Below, piece after piece: positions 17,427 through 26,962 of a stretch of 64,000 nt of DNA (positions are counted from its first letter, which is position 1; every line of letters starts with the position of its first letter). The notes beneath the pieces were generated by a model. The model searched no databases. It had not been told where the DNA came from and saw nothing but the letters and a program-made list of their open reading frames with translations. The DNA comes from Massilia brevitalea (GTDB lineage: Bacteria; Pseudomonadota; Gammaproteobacteria; Burkholderiales; Burkholderiaceae_D): positions 155,868-219,867 of the forward strand of contig NZ_JAULSI010000004.1 in NCBI RefSeq assembly GCF_030711405.1, written 5' to 3'. A program made the position numbers and the translations under genes.

Positions 17427-18383
17427 ATGCGCTGGGCAGGACTGCCTGTGGCCTTGTCCGCGGCCATACTGGCGGGATGCGCAACAACGCGCCCTGTAAC
17501 CAGTTCGATCGGCAACTTCCCCGACCCCTTCGTGCTGCCCGATGCCGGCGGCTACTATGCCTACGCCACCAACGGCGACGGCAAGAATCTGCCGACCCTG
17601 CATTCGAGCGATCTGCAATCCTGGCGCGCGCTGCCGGACGCCATGCCTAGCTTGGCGGGCTGGGTGCGCAAGGAAGTGCCGCATGTCTGGGCGCCGGAAG
17701 TCATCAAGCTGGGCGAGCGCTACGTGCTGTACTACACGGCGCACGATTTGGCCTCGGACCGCCAGTGCGTGGGCGCGGCGGTCTCGAACTCGCCGGCCGG
17801 CCCCTTCGTCGACAAGGCCAGCAAGCCGCTGATTTGCCAGGCCGAGCTGGGCGGCACCATCGACGCCAGCCCCTTCCTCGAAGGCGGGCGTCTCTACCTG
17901 TACTTCAAGAGCGACGGCAACTGCTGCAACCAGCCGACCCACATCTTCGTGCAGGAACTGCAGCCCGACGGCCTGGCCGTCACCGGCCAGCCAACCCGGC
18001 TGCTGACCAACGGCCGCAGCTGGGAAGGTAAAGTGATCGAAGCGCCGACCATGGTGCAGCGCGGCGGCAAGTACACCCTGTTCTACTCGGCCAACGACTT
18101 CGGCAACGGCACCTATGCGGTGGGCTATGCCAGCTGCGCCGGCCCGGTCGGGCCTTGCCAGCCGGCCGGCGATTCGCCTTTCCTGAAGAGCCGCGCCGAG
18201 CGCAACCTCTACGGCCCTGGCCACCAGGTGGTGTTCCGTGTGGGCGAACAGGATTTCATCGCCTATCATGCGTGGGAACTGAAGGCGGACGGCACCCGCG
18301 CCGAGCGGCGCTTCCTCTACATCGACAAACTCGACTGGGTGGACGGCAAGCCGGTGGTGAAGGGCACGACCCTGGTCAGGTAA
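17427..18383 (+). CDS. GH43 arabinan-active lipoprotein
   Basis: A 318-aa protein beginning MRWAGLPVALSAAILAGC; the lipobox LAGC makes Cys18 the lipidation site, so the enzyme is membrane-anchored. The start was chosen for this signal; an upstream in-frame ATG (17295) would precede it with unrelated residues. The five-bladed GH43 fold shows NFPDPFVLPD (catalytic base Asp), VWAPEV, the pKa-modulating Asp in GTIDASPF, and the acid Glu in EAPTMVQRGGKYTLFYS. The family releases L-arabinose or arabino-oligosaccharides. The first gene of an operon with an ABC importer supports arabinan or arabinoxylan side-chain use. Confidence 0.88.
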   Translation: MRWAGLPVALSAAILAGCATTRPVTSSIGNFPDPFVLPDAGGYYAYATNGDGKNLPTLHSSDLQSWRALPDAMPSLAGWVRKEVPHVWAPEVIKLGERYVLYYTAHDLASDRQCVGAAVSNSPAGPFVDKASKPLICQAELGGTIDASPFLEGGRLYLYFKSDGNCCNQPTHIFVQELQPDGLAVTGQPTRLLTNGRSWEGKVIEAPTMVQRGGKYTLFYSANDFGNGTYAVGYASCAGPVGPCQPAGDSPFLKSRAERNLYGPGHQVVFRVGEQDFIAYHAWELKADGTRAERRFLYIDKLDWVDGKPVVKGTTLVR

Positions 18384-18438
18384 CAGACATGGCGACCCGG
18401 CCGGCACAGGCCGGGCGCAAGAAAAAAACGGAGACAAC

Positions 18439-19749
18439 GTGGCGCAACGCAGACGGTTTATCGCGGCTTCCCTGCTGTTAGGCGCAGGTTCGACACTCGG
18501 CACGCCGATGCTGGCGCGGGCACAGCGGCCCACCGAGGTCAGGCTGTGGACCCTGCTCAGCGGCGGCGACGGCGCACGCATGCGCGCCCTGGTCGAGGAC
18601 TTCAACGCCAGCCAGCGCGCCGTGCGCGTGGTCAGCACCACGCTGAAATGGGGCGAGCCTTTCTACACCAAGCTGATCACCTCGTCGGTGGTCGGCGCCG
18701 GGCCCGACGTCGCCACCGTGCACCTGTCGCGCCTGCCCAACCTGGCCGGCGGCGGCGTACTGCGCGCCATCAGCGACGCCGAACTGGCGGCGGCCGGCCT
18801 GCGCGGCAGCGACTACTTCCCGCGCCAGTGGGACAAGTCGCGCTACGAAGGCCGCAACTACGCCATCCCGCTCGACATGCACCCGATGGTCATGTACTAC
18901 AACAAGACCCTGGCCGGCAAGGCCGGGCTGCTCGACGGTGCCGGTGTGCTCAAACCCATCGTCGGCTACGAGGCCTTGACCGCCGCTTTCGCCGGCGTGA
19001 AGGCGCGCAGCGGCAAGGCCGGCCTGGCGATGGAAGCGAGCCAGGGCTCCTACGCCATCTGGCGCCTGTGGCTGTCGCTGCTGAACCAGCGCAAGGCCAC
19101 CCTCATCGAGAACGGCCGCTTTGCCTACGGCCGCGCCGGCGTCGAGGAACTGGCCAAGGTCAGCGCCTGGTTCACGCGCGGCTATGGCCCGGCCGGCCTG
19201 GATTATCCGGCCTCGACCAGCCAGTTCATGGGCGGCGGCGCCGGCTTCATGCTCAACGGCGTGTGGGAAGTGCCGGAACTGGTGCGCGCCACGCGCCAGC
19301 GCACGCTCGGCTTCGAGTACGGCATCGTGCCGCTGCCGCGCCTGTACCAGGACGCCAGCGTCTGGACCGACTCGCACGCCTTCGCCATTCCCTCCAACGA
19401 AGACAAAGCCATGGACCCGGCGAAACTGCGCGGCGTGCTCGCCTTCATGGCCTACGTCAGCCGCCATTCGATGGGCTGGGCCGAGGGCGGCCACGTGCCG
19501 GCCTACCGTCCGGTGGCCGAATCGGCGGCGGCCAAGGCGCTGATGCCGAACGCCCTGTATGCCGAAGCCGCGCAGAACGTGGTCTACGACCCGGACGGCT
19601 GGTACATGGGCGCGGCCGGGCCGGTCGAAGCGATGGCATCGAAATTCATGCCCGGCGCGCTGTCCGGCCAGCTGACCCCGGCCGAGGCGCTGGACATGTT
19701 CGAAAAAGAAGCCTCGCGCCTGCTGCGCAAACGCCCGCCGCGCTACTGA
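18439..19749 (+). CDS. Sugar ABC transporter substrate-binding protein
   Basis: A 436-aa protein with a GTG start preceded by GGAGA. The N-terminus AQRRRFIAASLLLGAGSTLG with arginine pair and cleavage near ARAQ is a signal peptide, possibly Tat-type. The body follows cluster-B solute-binding proteins: LWTLLSGGDGARMRALVEDF, PLDMHPMVMYYNKTL and GGGAGFMLNGVWE. It captures sugars in the periplasm and hands them to the permeases encoded directly downstream. The GH43 context points to arabino-oligosaccharides; the ligand is not provable from sequence. Confidence 0.9.
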   Translation: MAQRRRFIAASLLLGAGSTLGTPMLARAQRPTEVRLWTLLSGGDGARMRALVEDFNASQRAVRVVSTTLKWGEPFYTKLITSSVVGAGPDVATVHLSRLPNLAGGGVLRAISDAELAAAGLRGSDYFPRQWDKSRYEGRNYAIPLDMHPMVMYYNKTLAGKAGLLDGAGVLKPIVGYEALTAAFAGVKARSGKAGLAMEASQGSYAIWRLWLSLLNQRKATLIENGRFAYGRAGVEELAKVSAWFTRGYGPAGLDYPASTSQFMGGGAGFMLNGVWEVPELVRATRQRTLGFEYGIVPLPRLYQDASVWTDSHAFAIPSNEDKAMDPAKLRGVLAFMAYVSRHSMGWAEGGHVPAYRPVAESAAAKALMPNALYAEAAQNVVYDPDGWYMGAAGPVEAMASKFMPGALSGQLTPAEALDMFEKEASRLLRKRPPRY

Positions 19750-19758
19750 CCGCATCCC

Positions 19759-20664
19759 ATGGAGACCACGACCTTGACATCCGCCGCCGCGCAGGCGCGC
19801 ACCAGGAAACGCGCCGACGGCCGCCCGGAAAGCATCCCCGCCGCGCTGCTGCTGGCGCCGTTCGCCGCCGCCTTCCTGCTGTTCTTCCTGCTGCCGGCGC
19901 TGCATACCTTCTACATGAGCCTGACGGAGAGCAGCCTGACGCGCACCAGCGCCTTTGTCGGCCTGGCCAACTACGCGACCCTGGTGCAGGACCCCTCGTT
20001 CTGGTCCTCGCTCTGGAACACCTTCTACTTCGCCTTGCTGACCGTGATTCCGCTCACCGTCCTCGGCCTGGTGATGGCGCTGCTGGTGAATCGGTTTGTC
20101 CGCATCCAGTCCTGGCTGCAGGGCGCCTTCTTCCTGCCCTACGTGCTGCCGATCTCGGTGATGACCCTGATCGCCGACTGGATGCTGCAGCCTTCGTCGG
20201 GCGTGATCAACCACCTGGTCGGCGGCCAGAATGCCTGGCTGTCCGACGTGCACTGGGCGCTGCCGGCGGTGGCCATCGGCACCATCTGGTGGACGGTCGG
20301 CTTCAACATGCTGATGCTGCTGGCCGGGCTGCGCAACATCCCCGGCGAGCTGTACGAGGCCGCAGCACTCGACGGCGCCAGCGGCTTCACCCTGTTCCGC
20401 GCCATCACCTGGCCGTCCTTAAGGCCGGTGGTCGGCACCGCGCTGCTGATCCAGCTGATCGCCTCGCTGAAGGTGTTCGGCCAGACCTATATCCTCACCA
20501 GCGGCGGGCCCTACAACACCAGCCGCGTCACCCTTCACTACATGTACGAAACCGCCTTTACCCAAAGCGACGCCGGCTACGCGGCTGCCGTGGCCATGGC
20601 CTTCATGTTCGTGGTCATCGCGCTGTCGCTGCTGGCGCGCATGGTGGCAAGGAGGGCGGCATGA
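19759..20664 (+). CDS. Sugar ABC transporter permease (MalF/UgpA type)
   Basis: A 301-aa inner-membrane protein with six predicted segments, the first at about 28-50 (LLLAPFAAAFLLFFLLPAL). The ATPase-coupling EAA loop reads YEAAALDGASGFTLFRAITW, typical of carbohydrate uptake family 1. It starts nine bases after the binding-protein gene, and its stop overlaps the next permease start (ATGA). It forms the transmembrane channel with its partner. Confidence 0.92.
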   Translation: METTTLTSAAAQARTRKRADGRPESIPAALLLAPFAAAFLLFFLLPALHTFYMSLTESSLTRTSAFVGLANYATLVQDPSFWSSLWNTFYFALLTVIPLTVLGLVMALLVNRFVRIQSWLQGAFFLPYVLPISVMTLIADWMLQPSSGVINHLVGGQNAWLSDVHWALPAVAIGTIWWTVGFNMLMLLAGLRNIPGELYEAAALDGASGFTLFRAITWPSLRPVVGTALLIQLIASLKVFGQTYILTSGGPYNTSRVTLHYMYETAFTQSDAGYAAAVAMAFMFVVIALSLLARMVARRAA

Positions 20665-21509
20665 GCGTGCGCTTCCATATCATGCGCTCCCAGGTCGGCT
20701 GGACTGTCGCCGCCGTGCTGGCCAGCGTGGTGCTGATGGCCCTCTGGCTGTTTCCGCTGCTGTGGGCCTTGTCGACGGCGCTGCGGCCCGAGCACGAAAC
20801 CGTGTCCGCCGTATTCCACTGGCTGCCGCAGACCTGGACCCTGGACGCCTTTGCCAAGACCCTCAGCGCCGGCAACATGCCGCGCTGGCTGTTCAACAGC
20901 GCGCTGGTGGCTTTCCTGGTAACGGTGGTGACGATGGCGATCAGCCTGATGGCCGCCTACGCCTTTTCGCAGCTGCGCTTCCGTGGCCGCTCGCTGCTGT
21001 TCGGGCTGGCGATGCTGGCCTTTTTGCTGCCGTTCGAGGCGCTGCTGGTGCCGCTGTTCCGCACCATGCACGGGTTGGGCATGATCAACAGCTACGCCGG
21101 GCTGGTGCTGCCGCAGGTGGTGTCGCCGGTCGTCATCTACGTGTTCAAGCAGTTCTTCGACGCGATTCCGGCGGACTTTCGCGAAGCGGCGGTGATGGAC
21201 GGCGCGCATCCCTTGCGCGTGCTGTGGAGCGTGTACCTGCCGATTTCCGGCAACATCGTCTGGGCGATGGCGATCGTCACCTTCATCGGCGCCTGGAACA
21301 ACTTCCTCTGGCCCTTCATCATCGTCACCTCGAACGACATGATGACCATCCCGCTCGGCCTGACCCAGACCTACGACGCCTTTGGCGTGCGCTATGCGCA
21401 GCTGATGGCGGCGGCGCTGCTGGGCGCCTTGCCGGTGGCGCTGGCCTACGTGGTGTTCCAGCGCCGGGTTACCCAGGGCTTCCTCGCCGCGAGCGGGCTC
21501 AAAGGATAA
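20661..21509 (+). CDS. Sugar ABC transporter permease (MalG/UgpE type)
   Basis: A 282-aa inner-membrane protein starting at the ATG that overlaps the previous stop. GGAGG lies six bases upstream of the start. Hydrophobic segments begin at 14-40. The EAA loop is [20 protein letters not shown], followed by the [10 protein letters not shown] segment characteristic of MalG-like permeases. It pairs with the protein at 19759-20664. Full length, no defect seen. Confidence 0.92.
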   Translation: MSVRFHIMRSQVGWTVAAVLASVVLMALWLFPLLWALSTALRPEHETVSAVFHWLPQTWTLDAFAKTLSAGNMPRWLFNSALVAFLVTVVTMAISLMAAYAFSQLRFRGRSLLFGLAMLAFLLPFEALLVPLFRTMHGLGMINSYAGLVLPQVVSPVVIYVFKQFFDAIPADFREAAVMDGAHPLRVLWSVYLPISGNIVWAMAIVTFIGAWNNFLWPFIIVTSNDMMTIPLGLTQTYDAFGVRYAQLMAAALLGALPVALAYVVFQRRVTQGFLAASGLKG

Positions 21510-21528
21510 GAACATACAGGAGCAAAGC

Positions 21529-22668
<1,140 letters not shown>

Positions 22669-22706
22669 TCCATCTGGATCTGTGTCATTCGTGCGTCAGC
22701 CATGAC

Positions 22707-22737
22707 GATTTCAGATAGCTCTTGCGTGTTTCGTTAT
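22707..22737 (+). promoter_or_regulatory. Candidate LysR-type operator upstream of the arabinan TonB receptor
   Basis: Second copy of the 31-base element described at 17292-17322, ending in the identical GCGTGTTTCGTTAT. It lies in the 168-base gap between the ABC operon and the TonB receptor. The receptor therefore probably has its own promoter under the same regulator. Confidence 0.68.
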
Positions 22738-22836
22738 TGGTGGCGCCCTGCTTGCTCTTTTAGTATTTGATGAGGCCTGAGGCCGGCAACGACCGGCGGG
22801 GCGAGTGGTTTCTCATAATAAATTCAGGAGACATGC

Positions 22837-25734
22837 ATGACACGATTCGAAGTCAAGCCGATCTGCGCAGCGATCATGTTGTTGACGGCCTACAGCGCTT
22901 CGGCGCTGGCGCAAACAGCTACCGATAACCCGCCTGCTGCCACCAGCACCAGCGCCAGCGCCAATGTTGGCGCAACCACGAGCAGCGGCGCCAGCGCGGC
23001 CGGCAGCACCGGCGCGGGCGCTGAGTCCTCACAAGCCCAGCAGGCCGGGCAGTCCGTGCCCGCCACCGCCCAGCCCGCACCCGAGGTTCCACAGGCGGCG
23101 CCGGCCGTGGTCCAGGTAACGGGCCTGCGCGGCAGCCTGCGCTCGGCCGAAGCCATCAAGCGCGATTCGCTGCAGGTGGTCGACGCGATCAATGCCGAAG
23201 ACATCGGCAAGTTCCCCGACCGCCAGGCCGGCGACGCCCTGCAGCGCGTGGCCGGCGTGCAGGTCGGGCGCGACCGCGGCCAGACCAGCACCGTGATCAT
23301 CCGCGGTTTGCCGGATGTCGTGACCACGATCGACGGCAACGAGATCTTCACCGCAGCGGCGCGCCGCCTGTCCTACGAGGACTTGCCGGTGCAGTCGATC
23401 GGCGGCCTGGAAGTGTACAAATCGGCCAGCCCGAACCAGCTCGAGGGCGGGATTGCCGGCGCCGTCAACGTGCGCCTGCGCGCGCCGTTCGATTCGAAAG
23501 GCTACAGCTTCACCGGCTACGTCGAAGACCGCATGAACCAGAGCAACGGCAGCGACGCCAGCAAGGATACCCACAACCCGGGCGGCGGCTTCTCGGTCAG
23601 CAACCGCTGGGATACCGGCGTGGGCGAAATGGGCGCGCTGTTCGACGTCGCTGTGAACCGCGAGAACTGGACCTTCCCGGTGCAGTGGGTCGACCGGCCG
23701 GAAAACGTGTTCGCCGTGGGCCAGGACGGCAGCGCGCGGCGGCTAGGGAATACCGGACCGTTCGCACTGAACCCCGGCGAGACGCTGGGCCAGCTGCCGA
23801 ACATCGGCGGCATCTACAACAGCGGCAAGCGCGAACGCCAGAGCATCCACGGCGCCTTCCAGTGGAAGATCAGCCCGCGCCTGCAGGCCACCGCGCAATA
23901 CCTGGGCACCGGCTACCAGGGCCGCAACGCGGTCAACTACATCCTCGACATCGTCACCTGGGCGCCGCGCCTGAACAACGTGGTGCTGGCGCCGCAGGGC
24001 GAGCATTGCAACACGCCGCGCGGCGTGATCTGCCCGATCATGTCGGCCAATGCGCCGGCCGCCCAGTTCAGCCCCAGCCCCTACGACTGGGACCCGTACA
24101 TGGCGACCAGTACCTGGGGCCAGAAGGAACGCACCTACACCCACTTCCTGGACCTCGCCCTGCGCTACAACGACGGTCCGCTGACGGTGAACACCCACGT
24201 GGCCTACACCAAGTCGAAATTCGTCAACGACACGCTCATCGTCGACCAGCAGGTGCCGGGCGCCAGCTCCAGCGTGTATGCCTATGGACGCGACGGCCAT
24301 GGCGGCTACAACACGGTCACCACGCCAGGCAGCGCGAATGCCCTGCGCGACCCGAACCAGTTCGTGTTGCGCGGCATGGTGCAAAACTGGAGCGAACAGG
24401 CCGGCAAGCAGGCCCAGTGGCGTTCCGACGGCACCTACCGGCTCGGCGGCGACGGCTTCTTCCGCGCCGTGCTGGCGGGCGTGCGCCTGTCCGAGCGCAA
24501 GGTCAGCAACCACAGCGCCGAACGCGCGTCCGACTTCAGCTCGGCCGTCCGTCCGACCCCGATCGGCCTGTTCGGGCCATCCTTCGAAGAACTGGTACCA
24601 GGCCTGGACCGCCTGGGCGGCCCCTGGTACACGCCTTCGGCGAACTACCTGATCGAAAATGCCGACACCGTGCGCAATGCCTACGGCCAGCCAAGCGGCC
24701 GGGTGCCGGACGACCCGACCCGCCTGTTCGACCAGCGCGAGCGCAACGCCACCTTCTACCTGTCCGGGCGCTGGGAAACGACCCTCGGCGGCATCAAGGT
24801 CAGCGGCGAAGCCGGTGCGCGCGTGCTGAAGGACAAGCGCAAGCTGCGCGGCCAGAACCGCATCGGCGACGTGGTGACCGACGTCGATCTGTCGACCTCG
24901 GAAACCAATGTGCTGCCGAGCGCCACGGCCATCGTCAACTGGAACGACCAGTGGCAGTCGCACCTTTCGGCTGGCAAGACCCTGACCCGCCCCGGCTTCC
25001 GCGAGCTGAATCCGGCGCTGTCGCTGGTGCCGCCTACCGTCAACGCGCCGGGCACCGGCGGCGCCGGCAACCCCGACCTGGCGCCGACCAAGTCGAAGAA
25101 CATCGACGCCACGCTCGAATACTATTTCGCCAAGAACGGCTATGCCCAGGTGGCGCTGTTCCACCGCGATATCGACGGCTACCTGCAGAACTTTACCCAG
25201 GACGAAAGCATCAACGGCGTGACCTACCGCGTGAACCGGCCGCAGAACTCCGGCAAGGGCACGCTGCGCGGCGCCGAACTCAGTGCGCAGAAGTTCTTCG
25301 ACTTCCTGCCGGGTTTCTGGCGCGACTTCGGTGTGCAGGCCAACTACACCTGGATCGACGGCGACAACGAAACCAGGACGTCGCTGAACAGCGGCGCATT
25401 CACCAAGACGGCGCTGGTCGGCGTGGCGAAGCAGAACTACAACGTCGCCCTGCTGTACGAGGGTAACGGCATCACCGGCCGCCTGGCCGCGACCCGCCGC
25501 GGCGACTACGTCGAGCAGATCTTCGAAGAGCCCTACCTGCAGGACCGGGTGGTCAAGGCTACGACCTTCGTCGACCTGAGCATCGGCTACGAGCTGACGC
25601 CGAACGTGTCGCTGCACTTCGACGCGATCAACCTGACCAAGGCCAAGTTCGAGAGCGAGCTCGGCCCTTACCAGCCGCGCGACATCCGCTACAACATGAC
25701 CACCTACGGCTTGAGCCTGCGCTACAAGATGTAA
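22837..25734 (+). CDS. TonB-dependent receptor, arabinan locus
   Basis: A 965-aa outer-membrane receptor. The signal peptide ends near ASALAQT. A 60-residue Ala/Ser/Thr/Pro-rich extension follows (about 28-88), then the plug with VVDAINAEDIGKFPDRQAGD and VIIRGLPDVVTTIDGN, and a 22-strand barrel ending in the aromatic-type signal TYGLSLRYKM. It resembles the large Caulobacter/Xanthomonas-type receptors for plant oligosaccharides. Position between a sugar importer and an intracellular GH43 suggests uptake of arabino-oligosaccharides. AGGAGACATGC precedes the ATG. Confidence 0.92.
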   Translation: MTRFEVKPICAAIMLLTAYSASALAQTATDNPPAATSTSASANVGATTSSGASAAGSTGAGAESSQAQQAGQSVPATAQPAPEVPQAAPAVVQVTGLRGSLRSAEAIKRDSLQVVDAINAEDIGKFPDRQAGDALQRVAGVQVGRDRGQTSTVIIRGLPDVVTTIDGNEIFTAAARRLSYEDLPVQSIGGLEVYKSASPNQLEGGIAGAVNVRLRAPFDSKGYSFTGYVEDRMNQSNGSDASKDTHNPGGGFSVSNRWDTGVGEMGALFDVAVNRENWTFPVQWVDRPENVFAVGQDGSARRLGNTGPFALNPGETLGQLPNIGGIYNSGKRERQSIHGAFQWKISPRLQATAQYLGTGYQGRNAVNYILDIVTWAPRLNNVVLAPQGEHCNTPRGVICPIMSANAPAAQFSPSPYDWDPYMATSTWGQKERTYTHFLDLALRYNDGPLTVNTHVAYTKSKFVNDTLIVDQQVPGASSSVYAYGRDGHGGYNTVTTPGSANALRDPNQFVLRGMVQNWSEQAGKQAQWRSDGTYRLGGDGFFRAVLAGVRLSERKVSNHSAERASDFSSAVRPTPIGLFGPSFEELVPGLDRLGGPWYTPSANYLIENADTVRNAYGQPSGRVPDDPTRLFDQRERNATFYLSGRWETTLGGIKVSGEAGARVLKDKRKLRGQNRIGDVVTDVDLSTSETNVLPSATAIVNWNDQWQSHLSAGKTLTRPGFRELNPALSLVPPTVNAPGTGGAGNPDLAPTKSKNIDATLEYYFAKNGYAQVALFHRDIDGYLQNFTQDESINGVTYRVNRPQNSGKGTLRGAELSAQKFFDFLPGFWRDFGVQANYTWIDGDNETRTSLNSGAFTKTALVGVAKQNYNVALLYEGNGITGRLAATRRGDYVEQIFEEPYLQDRVVKATTFVDLSIGYELTPNVSLHFDAINLTKAKFESELGPYQPRDIRYNMTTYGLSLRYKM

Positions 25735-25868
25735 GAGGAACTTGATAAACCTACTGCGCGTCGAATTCTTGGCCTGCGCCGCCAAGGCGATAGCTCGCTG
25801 TACATCCGTACAGCTGCGCTTCTCGGCCAGGACTTCTTCCGCTCGCTACGGTTTCTCAAGCTCCTTGT
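25735..25868. repeat. Imperfect palindromic element (about 130 bp)
   Basis: The gap after the TonB receptor gene folds on itself. GAACTTGATAAACC at its left end matches GGTTTCTCAAGCTC at its right end as an imperfect complement, TTCTTGGCC pairs with CGGCCAGGA further in, and the centre is the perfect stem GCTGTAC-ATCC-GTACAGC (25797-25814). It may act as a transcript-stabilising or terminating structure, or be a dispersed MITE-like repeat; only one copy is seen here. Confidence 0.65.
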
Positions 25869-25900
25869 AATTCAACACCCTCAGTTTCAGGAGACACGCT

Positions 25901-26860
25901 GTGCCCCGCACTTACCAGAACCCGGTCTACCCCGACACCATGGCCGACCCCTTCGTCCTGAAACACGAGGGCTTCTACTACGCCTACGGCACCGCACCCG
26001 GTGGCGCCGACGGACGCCAGATTCCCGTGCTGCGCTCAGCCGACCTGGTCGACTGGGAGCCGCTTGGCCATGCGCTGGAGCCGACCGGCGCCGCGCACTA
26101 CTGGGCGCCCGAGGTGGCCTTCCATGAGGGCCGCTTCTACATGTACTACTCGTCGGGTTCCGCCGACGAGGGCACCGACCAGAAGCTGCGCGTGGCCGTG
26201 GCGGACGATCCGGCCGGGCCGTTCGTCGACACCGGCAAGATCCTGGTGCCGGACCAGGCGTTCTCGATCGACGCCCATCCTTATCGCCACAGCGACGGCG
26301 AATGGTACCTGTTCTACTGCGTCGACTTCCTGCACGTGGCGGACGACCACCGGGTCGGCACCGGCATCGTGGTCGATCGTTTGATTGACATGGAAACCCT
26401 GGCCGGCGAGCCGCAGATGGTGGTGCGCCCGCACCAGGACTGGCACATCTTCCGCAAGGACCGCACGATGTACGGCAGCGTGTACGACTGGCACACGGTG
26501 GAGGGTGCGTCGGTGCAGGAGCACAAGGGACAGCTGTACTGCTTCTACAGCGGCGGCGCGTGGGAAAAGGACAACTATGGTGTCAGCTATGTCGTGGCCG
26601 AGCATCCGCTCGGGCCGTGGCACCGGCCCGAAGGTGGGGAAGAAGCGCTGCTGATGCGCAGCGTGCCGGGCGCGGTGATCGGGCCGGGGCATAATTCCTT
26701 CACTACCTCACCCGACGGCAGCGAGACCTGGATCGTGTACCACGCCTGGGATGTGGCGCAGACCACGCGCCGCATGTGCATCGACCGTCTCGATTGGAAC
26801 GATGCGCGTCCCCTGACTGCAGGGCCCAGCCACGGACCACAAGAGGCGCCAGCGGTGTAA
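25901..26860 (+). CDS. GH43-family glycosidase, cytoplasmic
   Basis: A 319-aa protein with a GTG start and CAGGAGACACGCT in front. No signal peptide is present, so it should act on imported oligosaccharides. GH43 marks are YPDTMADPFVL (base Asp), HYWAPEVAFHEGRFYMYYS, the modulating Asp in FSIDAHPY, and EGASVQEHKGQLYCFYSGG (candidate acid Glu). It differs clearly from the secreted GH43 at 17427. The probable product is L-arabinose from arabino-oligosaccharides delivered by the adjacent receptor and ABC importer; beta-xylosidase activity is an alternative in this family. Confidence 0.87.
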   Translation: MPRTYQNPVYPDTMADPFVLKHEGFYYAYGTAPGGADGRQIPVLRSADLVDWEPLGHALEPTGAAHYWAPEVAFHEGRFYMYYSSGSADEGTDQKLRVAVADDPAGPFVDTGKILVPDQAFSIDAHPYRHSDGEWYLFYCVDFLHVADDHRVGTGIVVDRLIDMETLAGEPQMVVRPHQDWHIFRKDRTMYGSVYDWHTVEGASVQEHKGQLYCFYSGGAWEKDNYGVSYVVAEHPLGPWHRPEGGEEALLMRSVPGAVIGPGHNSFTTSPDGSETWIVYHAWDVAQTTRRMCIDRLDWNDARPLTAGPSHGPQEAPAV

Positions 26861-26914
26861 GCCACGGCACGCGATAACAAAGCCTGCTGACACCAGCATA
26901 GCGGCACTCGCCCA

Positions 26915-26942
26915 TGAAAAAAGCCCGCGCGAACGCGGGCTC
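26915..26942 (-). terminator. Rho-independent terminator of the leftward TonB receptor gene
   Basis: Stem AGCCCGCG / CGCGGGCT with a four-base loop; read leftward it is followed by six T residues. It lies 21 bases past the stop of the receptor gene at 26963-29935 and separates it from the convergent GH43 gene. Confidence 0.87.
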
Positions 26943-26962
26943 CAAGGAACTGCAAGAGACAA

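Noticed and set aside
23743..25785. 680-aa reading frame antisense to the TonB receptor
   Set aside because: It is a by-product of high GC in an opposite frame; the receptor frame has plug and barrel signatures throughout.
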